Source: CAYPSN01 sp041907025
GTDB lineage: Bacteria > Patescibacteriota > Saccharimonadia > CAILAD01 > JADZBC01
Assembly: GCA_041907025.1 (NCBI GenBank)
Contig: JAYRIB010000004.1
Span: 1 to 64,000, forward strand
Length of the DNA: 64,000 bases
Direction: 5' to 3'
Shown: positions 16,301 through 24,898 of the stretch, in pieces
Position numbering within the stretch: position 1 is the stretch's first letter
Layout of the letters: each line of letters begins with the position of its first letter
Program-made: the position numbers and the translations under genes
Notes under the pieces: generated by a model
Told to the model about the DNA's origin: nothing
The model's input: only the letters and a program-made list of their open reading frames with translations
Databases searched by the model: none

Positions 16301-18494
16301 TCAGGATAGCCGTGGGGCTGGTGTCGGCACTGATACACAGGAGTACTCCATAACGGTCTCGGCGGCTAGTATTAATATCACTACTACCAGCTTGCCGTCA
16401 GGTCTAGTGGGCTTGCCATACAATAAAAGTATCGATTATGAGTCTGCTAACGCTCAGCCGGTCTTTTCACTTGTTTCTGGAACTTTACCTCCAGGTGTTT
16501 CTCTAACCCTTCAGGGCTATCTGCAAGGCACCCCAACGCAACAAGGTACTTACGATTTTACGGTGCAAGCCGATGATGGTTTTAGTACGGATACCCAGGC
16601 ACTTAGCTTGCTCATAGGGGCACCGGCGGCAGTTACTCCTAATACGCCTTTCGTAAAAATCACTTCGCCAGCGAATGGGGGCTCTATTGGGGCTACAAAG
16701 CTTGACGTAGCAGGTATTGGTCCTGCAGGCAATAAGGTCATACAGCTAACGATAGATAATGTTGTGCAAGGTACAACGAATACGGATAATGAAGGCAAAT
16801 GGGCATATCAAGCAAGTGGTCTAAACCCAGGTTCTCATACACTGAGTGCCACTTGGGTTCCGGGCGACGATGTGGCTTTTGTGCCGTTCTTTAACCCCGA
16901 AACTTTCTCGAGCGGGATTTCGGTGATAGATAATGCTAGCTTGCAAACGGTGAAGACAATATACCTCCCAGAATATTCCTTGGCATATGGAGTAACACTC
17001 AACCATGCTCGTACTAAGTTGTACGCATATGGGGGGCAGCTAAACTTGGGAGAGGGTGAACTTACGAGCTCTGCACAGCTATGGGAGGTTGATCTGGCAA
17101 CTATGGCTATCCGCACGGTAGGTTATCCAAGTATGCCTGCCCAAATTGGCTTTGTTACTGCAGTTAACATCTCGCCAGACGACACAGGAGTCGTCCTGCT
17201 GAAGATGGAGGGCGGAGAACAGGCACAACAGGTACTAATCTCACGAGTAGATTTACCAAGCTTCACACCTACAGGGACAGACATTCAGGCTGAAGCTTTA
17301 AATACGCCAGCTGTAGTTGATAGGTTCTTTGAGCTTGCTTTAGCAAGAGCTTACACGTACAGTACCGATTCACAGCAGCGCTACATGTACTTCTTGCTAA
17401 GCGCCCTCGATGACGCACCAAGCAGTAATGAAGTGGTTGTTATTGATACACTAGATGGTAGCTCGAGTACGATCGAGCTTGGTGAGGGGGCTGAATATAT
17501 ACCTAAGGTAATTCAGACTGTAGGAGATAGGCTCTATGTACTCACCAGCTCGCATCTCCTCACTATTGATGTCGTTACGGGAGGTATTCTGAGCGACATT
17601 ACTCCAGGTTTCAGTATCGATGGCTCCGCTTTTGGGTCCGTTGTGTTTGATGTCCCCCCAGATGGTTTGACCGCACTGCTTAGCACATCGGGATTTGGTA
17701 ACTCCACTACTGTTGTTAGTATTGACCTTGCTTCGGGCCAGTCGACTATTCTTCCGAATAGTATCGAAACCAGTAGGCGGCTGGCTAGGGCACTTGGTAA
17801 ACAAGGCCCTATAGGCATAGGTACAACTAGTGATGGTTCTAGGCTATATATTTCATCTCAGGGCCTGTATATATTTGATATGGCCAACGGGGTACCAATT
17901 GACCTGGCTGGGTTGCTCCCGCCAGGTGCAGAGGCCTCGGGACTTACAAGTCATGACTACATTGCCCCTATTCGCCCTCGAGATACCATCGCTTTTACCG
18001 TTGCTTCTGGTCCCGTATCGTGTACCACTACCAACACCTGTCCACCACCGCCGCCTTGTGCTGTGACCAACACCTGTCCACCGCCACCACCGCCCCCGAC
18101 TGAACCAGCCACAGTCGGCACTACCAATCCTAAGACTCCCAAGATTGTGGTTACACCCTTCCCACCAGCGGCATCTGCAGCCTCACGCCTGGGGTGGTTT
18201 GACCGCGGTGTTCTGGCGGTGGCTCGCTTTGTACCTGGGCAAGCAGCCATTGGTTTTCCGTTCCTCTTGTTCCTGCTCTTGCTCCTGTTTGCCCTCTCCC
18301 TGTACTATCAGTCTGCCAATGAGGTCCGTAAGGACAAGCTTAACCGTCAGTTCCTCGCCAAGCGTAAGTCCATCCGAGCGCAACAAGACAACTTTATAGC
18401 CCTGGCCTCACACTATCTCAACACCCCAATTACGATTATTCAGAATGGTATAGAGGTGATGGAGGAGTCGAGTAGGGGGCCAAAGAGTAAGTAA
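13359..18494 (+). CDS. Giant NHL-repeat/Ig-like surface protein with a C-terminal membrane anchor and a HisKA-like helix
   Basis: A 1711-residue cell-surface protein. A signal-anchor helix (about residues 29-52) is followed by two copies of a module (about 60-445 and 450-820). Each begins with a fibronectin-like segment (GATL.G..DYP...RGFQYGLTTGYGS) and continues with NHL propeller blades. Three putative-Ig (He_PIG) domains follow (about 825-1090), then a Big-like Ig domain (about 1095-1165), a second propeller-like region (about 1170-1560) and a proline-rich linker. A membrane helix lies at about 1632-1650. The final 60 residues are cytoplasmic and contain FIALASHYLNTPITIIQNG, a close match to the histidine-kinase H box with His1685, but no ATPase domain follows. 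It may bind host or other cell surfaces and signal inward. An exact 75-bp internal duplication is present. Confidence 0.8.
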   Translation: MAPNATPPKPTLRSKLHLRPSTSLKVSKASVFTLLALISIQTVSSALLWYAGKIKADSSSRVVTTSPASSVTTTGATLSGTYDYPTDVTQRGFQYGLTTGYGSQVVDDSVMTYVDTGILGGVDTSSGSSGYATDSTGNLYLTHFDDHTSASVQKYSASGTLVSEFGSQGAGDGQFDTPQDVALDTSGNIYVADTNNNRVQKLDSTGNYVSQFDPLEQGSGKYIVVTRVSLDSLGNIYVFGHWDSDPGISNNWQPVVQRYNASGVFQTQLINSSGTATNQLYSYAQNTDLTTDTSNNLYITDAYNHRVLKYDSSGNFLAQWGTTGVASNAPGQFNLPTGIARGPGGQLYISDGGNDRVQIISPAGDYVQSWSDNQIGFPLNLTVSLNGKIYAQSWGGAGGLVVGTPSINANITSLQCDTTYHYRAFTTDADSTEYGSDATFTTDACTGLRNITNLPTTSISQTGATLHGATDYPQGITGRGFQYGLTTGYGSTVVDSSAVNASFGSKGVTSLSGTTAIDLSVDANGYKYVAYYGDHVVKKYDASNNLVLQWGSEGLGAGQFGGISGITAAPDGFVYTTEYYLQNGGDILSNPRVQKFDSNGNFITQWGSLGSGDGQFSAPKDVAVDKSNNVYVVDYNRVQKFDSNGNFITQWGSLGSGDGQFSNLSGIAIAPDGSVYVSDRSNARIQKFSSSGTFILKWGQPGGMGDGEFIAPERVGVDGSGNVYVLDYAGGTLRMQKFDSNGSFLARFGGYFYFGTGLSVTPSGQVYTIDAASTTDYYTYGIDAPITTLTCGTEYHYRPYVTDRGGTQYGNDATFTTSACPPLNITTTSLDDGVVGVSYSDLITVDNLQGGETYTVSSGSVPPGLTLGSTTGYLEGIPSQEGHYFFDVTVENSGSSDTAQIDVHIYNTNPQLSITTVAIPDTQVGASYQEYIYTSDGVGDVSFSITSGALPDGMSITSYGTSGVLYGTPTTPGTYTFTVQAQDSRGAGVGTDTQEYSITVSAASINITTTSLPSGLVGLPYNKSIDYESANAQPVFSLVSGTLPPGVSLTLQGYLQGTPTQQGTYDFTVQADDGFSTDTQALSLLIGAPAAVTPNTPFVKITSPANGGSIGATKLDVAGIGPAGNKVIQLTIDNVVQGTTNTDNEGKWAYQASGLNPGSHTLSATWVPGDDVAFVPFFNPETFSSGISVIDNASLQTVKTIYLPEYSLAYGVTLNHARTKLYAYGGQLNLGEGELTSSAQLWEVDLATMAIRTVGYPSMPAQIGFVTAVNISPDDTGVVLLKMEGGEQAQQVLISRVDLPSFTPTGTDIQAEALNTPAVVDRFFELALARAYTYSTDSQQRYMYFLLSALDDAPSSNEVVVIDTLDGSSSTIELGEGAEYIPKVIQTVGDRLYVLTSSHLLTIDVVTGGILSDITPGFSIDGSAFGSVVFDVPPDGLTALLSTSGFGNSTTVVSIDLASGQSTILPNSIETSRRLARALGKQGPIGIGTTSDGSRLYISSQGLYIFDMANGVPIDLAGLLPPGAEASGLTSHDYIAPIRPRDTIAFTVASGPVSCTTTNTCPPPPPCAVTNTCPPPPPPPTEPATVGTTNPKTPKIVVTPFPPAASAASRLGWFDRGVLAVARFVPGQAAIGFPFLLFLLLLLFALSLYYQSANEVRKDKLNRQFLAKRKSIRAQQDNFIALASHYLNTPITIIQNGIEVMEESSRGPKSK
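15135..15344 (+). repeat. Exact 75-bp direct repeat within the NHL blades
   Basis: Bases 15135-15209 and 15270-15344 are identical and 135 bp apart, in frame, and encode the same NHL blade segment. Perfect DNA identity among otherwise diverged blades implies recent duplication or gene conversion. Confidence 0.9.
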
Positions 18495-18549
18495 CTTATG
18501 CTCGCATGGTGGTGCCCAGAAAGGTATAATAAGTGGCGAAAGAATCCAT

Positions 18550-18744
18550 ATGCGAGCAAAAACACTTTTTCTCATTATGATCATCACAACCTACGGGTAT
18601 TACCTGCACACTATGTCGGGCGCCGTGCAGCGCCAAGCAGACGGCCTTATGCGCCAATATAACGCGGCGTTAATAACTGCCAGCGAAACAGCCGATTATT
18701 CCGCGCCGAACAATCTAGTAGTTCAAAAACCAACAGCTAACTAA
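18550..18744 (+). CDS. Small membrane-anchored protein, unknown
   Basis: A 64-residue frame with a basic start, one hydrophobic helix (about residues 5-22) and a short polar tail. A TATAAT box at 18525-18530 and a weak GAAAGAA site precede the ATG. I do not recognise it. It sits between the surface protein and the HIT gene on the same strand and could be a small envelope peptide, or a chance frame. Confidence 0.45.
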   Translation: MRAKTLFLIMIITTYGYYLHTMSGAVQRQADGLMRQYNAALITASETADYSAPNNLVVQKPTAN

Positions 18745-18764
18745 CAGGTAGGGCAAACAATAGT

Positions 18765-19184
18765 ATGGAGAGCAGCATATTCAGTAGAATTATCAACGGC
18801 GAGGAGCCAGCGGAGGTGCTCTATGATGATGAGCGCGTCATTATTGTGTTGTCGCGGGCGCCGATGGGCCCTGGCCATAGTCTCGTAATCCCAAAGCGGC
18901 CAGCGGAGTACTTCTACCACATGGCAGCGGGAGAATATGAGTACCTTATGCAGACTGCTCGCAAGTTCGCGGTCGTGCTCGACAGCGTCTTTGAGCAAAA
19001 GGTGGTGGCCATGCAACTAATGGGGCTTGGGGTGCCGCATGTGCATGTCCACCTGGTACCGATCAACGATGAAGGCGACATGGACCATGACCATGCAGTG
19101 TTTGGGCCGCTCGAGCCTTTGAAGCCGGTGGCCGAGCGAATCCGTGCCCACCTTGCCGAGCACCCCCTAAGCAGCATACAATAG
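18765..19184 (+). CDS. HIT family protein (histidine-triad nucleotide hydrolase)
   Basis: A 139-residue protein of the HIT fold. FSRIINGEEPAEVLYDDE is the typical N terminus, HSLVIPKRP follows, and the catalytic triad is PHVHVHLVP (about residues 92-100), slightly variant in that the spacing residues are V and L. These enzymes hydrolyse nucleoside phosphoramidates or dinucleoside polyphosphates. The gene is followed five bases later by uppP. Confidence 0.88.
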   Translation: MESSIFSRIINGEEPAEVLYDDERVIIVLSRAPMGPGHSLVIPKRPAEYFYHMAAGEYEYLMQTARKFAVVLDSVFEQKVVAMQLMGLGVPHVHVHLVPINDEGDMDHDHAVFGPLEPLKPVAERIRAHLAEHPLSSIQ

Positions 19185-19189
19185 TATTT

Positions 19190-19969
19190 ATGCTCATCGT
19201 TTTACTCCTTTCTGCTATACAAGGCATCAGTGAATTCTTGCCGATATCTTCGTCGGCCCACCTGCTGATTACCACCTGGGCACTCAACGTTAGCGACCTT
19301 GGGCTGAGCTTTGACGCCGCTATCCACATTGGTACCTCGCTAGCTCTGCTCATCTTCTTTTATAAAGACTTCTGGCGGCTTTGGAAGGAGCGCAGCCCCT
19401 TGCTGTACTACATAGCACTAGCCACCATCCCAGCTGCACTAATTGGCTTCGTGGGGGACAAATGGATAGAGTCAACGCTGCATCGAAGCTCCGTGGCGCC
19501 GCTGATCGTCGGCATCGGTATGATCTTATTTAGCTTTTTACTACTTTACGTTGACAACATCGCTAAGCTCAACCGTGACAGCAAGGACATTGGGCTCAAA
19601 GACACGCTGATTGTTGGTTTTGCCCAGGCCTTAGCACTCATACCCGGTACGTCGCGTTCGGGAATTACTATGACAGCCGGGCTGTGGCGCGGGCTTAAGC
19701 GCGAAGACGCAGCCCGGTTTAGCTTTTTGTTGGCCGCCCCAATTAGCCTGGGGGCAGGGCTGTATAAGGCTTTTGGTTTAATTTCTAATCCCGAGCCAAC
19801 CGTCTCCATGCTGCAAGTAGGGGTCGGAATTGTCGCCTCTGGCTTGGTTGGCTTGGCAGTTATTAAATGGCTGCTTAGATACCTAGGTAGCCACAACTTG
19901 CGGCTGTTTGTGGTGTATCGGATCGCCTTTGGTGTACTAGTAATTGCTCTGTGGGTATGGCGGCAATAA
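19190..19969 (+). CDS. uppP: Undecaprenyl-diphosphate phosphatase
   Basis: A 259-residue membrane protein that regenerates undecaprenyl phosphate for cell-wall and glycan synthesis. Both active-site signatures are present: ISEFLPISSSAHL near the N terminus and IPGTSRSGITMT in the middle, within seven to eight hydrophobic helices. A TACAAT box (19177-19182) ends seven bases before the ATG and could give a leaderless internal transcript. It supplies the lipid carrier for the sugar transferase pathway 1 kb downstream. The stop overlaps the RNase H start (TAATG). Confidence 0.95.
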   Translation: MLIVLLLSAIQGISEFLPISSSAHLLITTWALNVSDLGLSFDAAIHIGTSLALLIFFYKDFWRLWKERSPLLYYIALATIPAALIGFVGDKWIESTLHRSSVAPLIVGIGMILFSFLLLYVDNIAKLNRDSKDIGLKDTLIVGFAQALALIPGTSRSGITMTAGLWRGLKREDAARFSFLLAAPISLGAGLYKAFGLISNPEPTVSMLQVGVGIVASGLVGLAVIKWLLRYLGSHNLRLFVVYRIAFGVLVIALWVWRQ

Positions 19970-20400
19970 TGGGTGAATTTCCAGCACACGTTAAGGTATT
20001 TTGTGATGGTGGTTCGCGCGGCAACCCTGGTCCAGCAGCTTCTGGCGTAGTAATAACTACAACGAATGATGAGGTTATTGGTGAGTATCACGAATACCTT
20101 GGACTACGAACGAATAATTACGCCGAATACAGCGCTGTCATCTTGGGATTGAGCGAGCTTAAAGCTCACCAGGGAGTAGCTCGTGCTGACTTCTACCTGG
20201 ATAGTGAGCTCGTTACCAAGCAGCTGAATGGGCAATACCGCGTCAAGCACGTTGATATGAAGCCACTCTATACTAGAGTACAAGAATTGTTGGCAGCAAC
20301 TGGAATTGAGGTCAGTTTTTCTCATGTTCGTCGCGAGTATAATAAGCTGGCTGATGCCCAAGTGAACGTTTGCTTGGATGCTCAGATTGGCTCGACATAA
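19969..20400 (+). CDS. Ribonuclease HI family protein
   Basis: A 143-residue RNase H fold protein. The catalytic acidic residues appear in VFCDGGSRGNPGPAASG (Asp), NNYAEYSAVILGL (Glu), ADFYLDSELVTKQLNG (Asp) and KLADAQVN (Asp). It would degrade RNA in RNA-DNA hybrids. It lacks the basic handle of E. coli RnhA, as in RNase HI of archaeal or short bacterial type. The ATG overlaps the uppP stop; longer starts upstream lie inside uppP. The stop codon overlaps the rnpB -35 box. Confidence 0.88.
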   Translation: MGEFPAHVKVFCDGGSRGNPGPAASGVVITTTNDEVIGEYHEYLGLRTNNYAEYSAVILGLSELKAHQGVARADFYLDSELVTKQLNGQYRVKHVDMKPLYTRVQELLAATGIEVSFSHVRREYNKLADAQVNVCLDAQIGST

Positions 20401-20420
20401 AACTCTAAATATCGTATAAT
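20392..20420 (+). promoter_or_regulatory. Promoter of rnpB
   Basis: TCGACA at 20392-20397 and a perfect TATAAT at 20415-20420 are 17 bp apart, a near-consensus promoter consistent with an abundant RNA. Confidence 0.7.
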
Positions 20421-20426
20421 AATGGC

Positions 20427-20834
20427 CTAGTTAGTCAGTGAGTGATCGCTCCACGGCGCAAGCCAAGGAGAGGAAAGTCCGAACAGCGTAGAGTAGGGTG
20501 GTTGCTAACGGCAACCGAGGGAGACCTTAGGGAAAGTGCCACAGAGACAATACCGCCCCTCACATTTATGGCAACATAAAAGGTGCGGGGTAAGGGTGAA
20601 AAGAGTGCGGTAAAAGCGCACAGCGGACCTTAGGTGACTAGGTCTGGAGGTAAACCCCACCTGCTGCAAGACTATGGGCCCCGTCGCAAGACAGAGTTAC
20701 TCGCTCTTAGTTGGGTTTGTCGCATGATGTAGCCTTCGGGCTGCACGCCAACTGTAGCAATGCAGGAGGAAGATAGATGATCACAGCTAGCCTTCGGGTT
20801 AGACACAGAATTCGGCTTATAGCTGACTAACTAG
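20427..20834 (+). ncRNA. rnpB: RNase P RNA (type A-like)
   Basis: The catalytic RNA of RNase P, which trims the 5' ends of tRNAs. The ends pair as CTAGTTAGTCAG (20427-20438) with CTGACTAACTAG (20823-20834). The universally conserved core is visible: GAGAGGAAAGTCCGAACA near 20468, GGTAAACCCCACCTGCTGCAAG near 20650, and the 3' core ACAGAATTCGGCTTATAG. Length is about 408 nt, normal for a bacterial type A RNA. The 5' end could vary by a few bases. Confidence 0.95.
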
Positions 20835-20917
20835 GCACTTATTTTGTTATATTTACTTCTCAGCAGGCACAAGGGAAAGTTTCATACGCTATTATGCTAG
20901 AATAAGAGATAACGACC

Positions 20918-22327
20918 ATGAAGAAACGCAGCGAACTTATCTTTAGCTTGATCCTGGTACCGATTGATTACTTCATGATGATACTTGGCTTTGTAGCTGC
21001 GTATTTTTATCGCTTAGGGAGTGACAAGCCCTTGGCTTACGACATCGGCGGCACGGCTTACCTGCGCTATCTCATTATTCTCTTGCCGCTCTGGGTGCTG
21101 ATTTTTGCTATGCTGGGGCTCTACTCACTTGGCAGTACTCGCCGTCGTATCGACGAGATCGTTAAGGTGTTCATTGCGAGTGCTTGTGGGGTTATGGCGT
21201 TGATTGTGTTGGACTTCTTTAATCCGCAGCCCCTCTTTCCCTCCAAAAGCATTGTGATATACGGCTTTATTGCGACCTTTGTGCTGGTAGCCCTCGCACG
21301 GCTCATTTTGAGCGTTGTGCAGCGGGTTTTATTTCATTATGGCGTTGGAGTTCATCAGACACTGATTTTGGCTCCAAACAAGCTTGTTACAAGTCTGGAG
21401 CGCGACTTAGGGCCGGGCTACCATGTGCTCAATGGCTTGCTGAAGGATTTTAAGCCGCGCAGTGCTACGCCAGAGGATATCGAGCGCATTCATGCGCAGC
21501 GTCACATTGACGAAATCATCCATATGCACGCAAACAGCGTTGATGACGCTCGCTGGCTAGGCTTTTGTCAGCAGAACAACATCGCATATCGGTATATCCC
21601 GAGCATTATGGGGCTGTATGGTACAAACGTGCAGACATCATTGCATGGCGGTGTGCCGGTGCTCGAATTACGGGCTACGCCCCTCGAAGGCTGGGGGAGG
21701 ATTGTGAAGCGCATTGTAGACTTTATTACATCATTATTTGGAATCATTTTCTTGAGTCCACTATTCGTGGTAATTGCTGCTGCGATTAAGCTTACTGACC
21801 CAGGTAGTGTCTTTTATGCTCACGAAAGACTGTCCAAATCAGGTAAGAAAATAAGGGTGTTGAAGTTTCGCTCAATGAAGATGGAGTATTCCACGGGCGG
21901 AAAGTATGCTAGTAAAACTGCCGAGGAGGCATTAGCAAAATTTGACGACCCAGGGTTGCTAGAGGAGTTTAAGAAATTCCAGAAGGTAAAAAATGATCCT
22001 CGCATCAGTAAAGTAGGGGCGTTCTTACGTAAAACAAGTCTCGATGAACTGCCTCAGCTCTTTAACATCTTCAAGGGAGATTTGAGTCTTGTAGGTCCAC
22101 GGCCAATTGTAGAGTCTGAACTAGAGCGGTACGGCGCACTCGGGGGCAAATTCTTGGCTATTAAACCTGGACTAACTGGCTTGTGGCAGGTTTCAGGGCG
22201 AAATGACATTGGCTATGATGAGCGGGTTGAGTTAGACATTTATTATGTTGAAAATTGGAGCTTATGGATGGATCTGACGATTCTGGTCCGTACGCTGGGA
22301 GTGGTGGTGAGGGGCCGTGGTTACTAG
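20918..22327 (+). CDS. Polyprenyl-phosphate sugar phosphotransferase (initiating glycosyltransferase)
   Basis: A 469-residue membrane enzyme that starts a surface glycan by moving a sugar-1-phosphate onto undecaprenyl phosphate. Four N-terminal helices (to about residue 125) and a CoA-binding-like middle domain precede another membrane segment (about 265-290). The bacterial sugar transferase domain follows, with KFRSMK, DELPQLFNIFKGDLSLVGPRP and a C-terminal GLWQVSGR. It heads a cluster with a GT4 glycosyltransferase that overlaps by 11 bases. TAGAAT at 20898-20903 is a likely -10 box. Confidence 0.93.
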   Translation: MKKRSELIFSLILVPIDYFMMILGFVAAYFYRLGSDKPLAYDIGGTAYLRYLIILLPLWVLIFAMLGLYSLGSTRRRIDEIVKVFIASACGVMALIVLDFFNPQPLFPSKSIVIYGFIATFVLVALARLILSVVQRVLFHYGVGVHQTLILAPNKLVTSLERDLGPGYHVLNGLLKDFKPRSATPEDIERIHAQRHIDEIIHMHANSVDDARWLGFCQQNNIAYRYIPSIMGLYGTNVQTSLHGGVPVLELRATPLEGWGRIVKRIVDFITSLFGIIFLSPLFVVIAAAIKLTDPGSVFYAHERLSKSGKKIRVLKFRSMKMEYSTGGKYASKTAEEALAKFDDPGLLEEFKKFQKVKNDPRISKVGAFLRKTSLDELPQLFNIFKGDLSLVGPRPIVESELERYGALGGKFLAIKPGLTGLWQVSGRNDIGYDERVELDIYYVENWSLWMDLTILVRTLGVVVRGRGY

Positions 22328-23435
22328 TACGTCTCGTAACGAGCTAAAAGTCGCTATCGTCCATGACTGGCTGACTAATATAGGTGGCGCAGAGCGCGTG
22401 GTGGAGTCACTTTTGAAGGCGTACCCCCAGGCGGATTTGTACTCGAGTGTGTACGATGCGGCTAAGCTGCCTCAGTTTAAGGGCCGCGTAACCACTTCGT
22501 TTTTACAGCACTGGCCATTGTCACGACGTAAACACCAGCTCTACCCCGTGTTGCGAACGCTGGCTTTCGAGAGCTTTGACCTCTCATCCTATGACTTGGT
22601 GTTATCTAGTAGTAGTGCTGAGGCCAAGGGGGTCATTACGCCGACCGAGACGCTGCACATATCTTACATCCATACTCCGGTGCGTTACTATTGGAGCAAC
22701 TATGACCAATACCTGGCCGACCCAGGCTTTGGGTTCCTTAATCCACTGGTGCGCTTGGTTGCGCCATTCTTTGTACGCAGAATGCGCCGTTGGGACTTCG
22801 CGGCTGCACAGCGACCAGATGCTCTGATTGCTAACTCAGAAACAGTGGCCAAGCGTATTAAAAAGTACTACAAGCGCGAGGCTAAAGTAATTCATCCGCC
22901 AGTAGATTTGGCTCGCTTTCAGTTGGGCAACGCTACAAGCGGCGATTATTACCTGATCGTTTCACGCCTGGTGCCCTATAAGCGCTACGATATCGCGGTA
23001 GAGGCGTGCAATAAGCTCGGTAAGCGGTTGATGATTGCTGGCAGTGGTTCGGAGCTCACCCATCTTAAAAAGCTTGCTGGCCCGACCATTGAGTTTAAGG
23101 GGTCGTTGTCTGAAGATGAGATCACGCGCCTCTATGAAGGCTGCAAAGGGTTTTTGTTCCCCGCTGAGGAAGACTTTGGCATTACGCCGCTCGAAGCTAT
23201 GGCCTGTGGTAAGCCAGTGTTGGCTTATGGCAAGGGCGGAGCGACAGAGACGGTAGTGGATGGTAAGACAGGCTTACTATTTGGCCATCAAACAGCAGAT
23301 AGCCTGGCGGACGCCATAGAACGATCTGAGACTATGGAGTGGGACAGTGCGCGTATTGCTCGCCACGCAGCCACGTTTAGTGAAGAGCGATTTATTAAAC
23401 AGATTCATGAAGCGGTCTCGGCGCACCAAGCGTAG
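22317..23435 (+). CDS. Glycosyltransferase family 4
   Basis: A 372-residue GT-B glycosyltransferase. The N terminus KVAIVHDWLTNIGGAERVVE is the acceptor-side signature. The C-terminal nucleotide-sugar site is EDFGITPLEAMACGKPVLAYGKGGATETV (E-x7-E pattern). It starts with GTG inside the end of the sugar phosphotransferase gene. It probably adds the second or later sugar to the lipid-linked glycan; the sugar specificity cannot be read. Confidence 0.9.
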   Translation: MVTSTSRNELKVAIVHDWLTNIGGAERVVESLLKAYPQADLYSSVYDAAKLPQFKGRVTTSFLQHWPLSRRKHQLYPVLRTLAFESFDLSSYDLVLSSSSAEAKGVITPTETLHISYIHTPVRYYWSNYDQYLADPGFGFLNPLVRLVAPFFVRRMRRWDFAAAQRPDALIANSETVAKRIKKYYKREAKVIHPPVDLARFQLGNATSGDYYLIVSRLVPYKRYDIAVEACNKLGKRLMIAGSGSELTHLKKLAGPTIEFKGSLSEDEITRLYEGCKGFLFPAEEDFGITPLEAMACGKPVLAYGKGGATETVVDGKTGLLFGHQTADSLADAIERSETMEWDSARIARHAATFSEERFIKQIHEAVSAHQA

Positions 23436-24813
23436 CTATGCAACTCGAATAGGCGGGAAGCTGCTGATTGCTGTTATTGCCGTGGGTTTTGTAGGTGTTT
23501 TTGGAGGAATCTATAATACTGTTGTAGTAAAAGCTACAGAGATTCAGAAGTACCAGACTCTCATAGGCGGGTTAAGCGGCAAGAGTGGCACCAACCGCAC
23601 CCTAATCCTCTTTAGTAATAACGCCGAGATGCGCTATGGCGGAGGCTTTATTGGCTCGGTTGGCTACATAGAGGCTCAACAAGGCAAAAAGCTCCATATT
23701 GACCCAATTCATAGTGTTTATTACTACGATCACAGGGTTGAGGGTAAAGAAGATTCGCTTGAATCTGCTACGCCAGAGTTGTTACCCTTGGTACCACGCA
23801 TTACCTTGCGTGATAGCGGGGTTGATTTGGACTGGCAACGCAATGCCGAGCGCGCAGCGCGGCTCTTTGAGCTTGAATCTGGCAAGCAGGTTGATACGGT
23901 AGCCATGATGACCCCCAGTGTTATAAAGGGGTTACTGAGCGTAACTGGACCAGTAGAGCTGAAGGACTATGGTTTTGCAGTCACAAGTAAAAACTTTTTA
24001 GAAAAGGTGCAGCTGGAGGTTGAGGCTGGCGATGACAAGCAGGCCGGCAAAGACCCGAAGACGATACTTGGCGTGCTTGCTAACACCCTACTTAAGCAGC
24101 TTTTTGAGCAGGGTAGCCTGCAGGACGTTGCCAAGTACTCCGAGTTACTATCCAAGATGGCCGAGCAGAAGCAGCTCGCGCTCTACAGTCGTGACGCCAA
24201 GGTTCAAGAACTACTGACATCAACTGGAATTGATGGCGGGCTCATGCCAGCAGATGGTGATTACTTGATGGTTGCCGAAGCTAACATCGGGGCAAACAAG
24301 AGTAGCCCATATATGGAGCAAAATATCAGTCGGAAACTGATGATTGATAGCTCGGGCAGGGCAACGGTGGAGGTGGTACTAGAGCGCAAGCATACTGGGC
24401 GGTATTTGCACCAGTATGTTGATCCGCATGATGGTCGTACGAAGTGGCTGGTTGGTGCGAATGCGAGTTATATGAAGCTTGCTCTGCCCGTAGGTAGTAG
24501 GATTCTGACTAAGGACTTTGATCTGTCGCGGGAAGTATACACGGAGTCGGGGCGAGACGTGGTAACTTTCTTTTCTGGCCTTGAGCCAGGATCAGCCGCC
24601 ACATACAGGCTGACCTATGAGCTACCGTTTCGTTATGATATGGGTTCAGAAGTGGTGATTCGCAGTGTTATGGAAAAGCCAATTGGTGGCTTTGCTCAAA
24701 CGGTAACCCAAACGGTAGAGTTGCCAACTGGCTACCGGCTGGCTGAAGGGAGTTTACCTAAGAACATGCAATTAGAGACGGACCTTGACTCGCGGCTCGT
24801 GTATCGCCGCTAG
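23407..24813 (+). CDS. DUF4012 domain protein, membrane-anchored
   Basis: A protein of about 468 residues with a strongly basic start (MKRSRRTKRS), one membrane helix (about residues 19-40) and a large extracytoplasmic region. It contains the DUF4012 hallmark NAEMRYGGGFIGSVGYIE. The function is unknown, but family members sit in exopolysaccharide clusters of Actinobacteria and Patescibacteria, as here. The ATG at 23407 is chosen because the 20 preceding in-frame residues lie within the glycosyltransferase gene. It overlaps that gene by 29 bases and closes the cluster before a terminator. Confidence 0.85.
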   Translation: MKRSRRTKRSYATRIGGKLLIAVIAVGFVGVFGGIYNTVVVKATEIQKYQTLIGGLSGKSGTNRTLILFSNNAEMRYGGGFIGSVGYIEAQQGKKLHIDPIHSVYYYDHRVEGKEDSLESATPELLPLVPRITLRDSGVDLDWQRNAERAARLFELESGKQVDTVAMMTPSVIKGLLSVTGPVELKDYGFAVTSKNFLEKVQLEVEAGDDKQAGKDPKTILGVLANTLLKQLFEQGSLQDVAKYSELLSKMAEQKQLALYSRDAKVQELLTSTGIDGGLMPADGDYLMVAEANIGANKSSPYMEQNISRKLMIDSSGRATVEVVLERKHTGRYLHQYVDPHDGRTKWLVGANASYMKLALPVGSRILTKDFDLSREVYTESGRDVVTFFSGLEPGSAATYRLTYELPFRYDMGSEVVIRSVMEKPIGGFAQTVTQTVELPTGYRLAEGSLPKNMQLETDLDSRLVYRR

Positions 24814-24846
24814 TGCCCACTCCTGCCACTGGACTTACCCTAATCA

Positions 24847-24874
24847 AAAGACCCTCATATGCGAGGGTCTTTTA
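24847..24874. terminator. Bidirectional terminator between the glycan cluster and rplT
   Basis: AAAGACCCTC (24847-24856) pairs with GAGGGTCTTT (24863-24872) around ATATGC, with A and T runs on the two sides. Confidence 0.88.
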
Positions 24875-24898
24875 TAAGTAGAACTTGGTAGGGACGGG

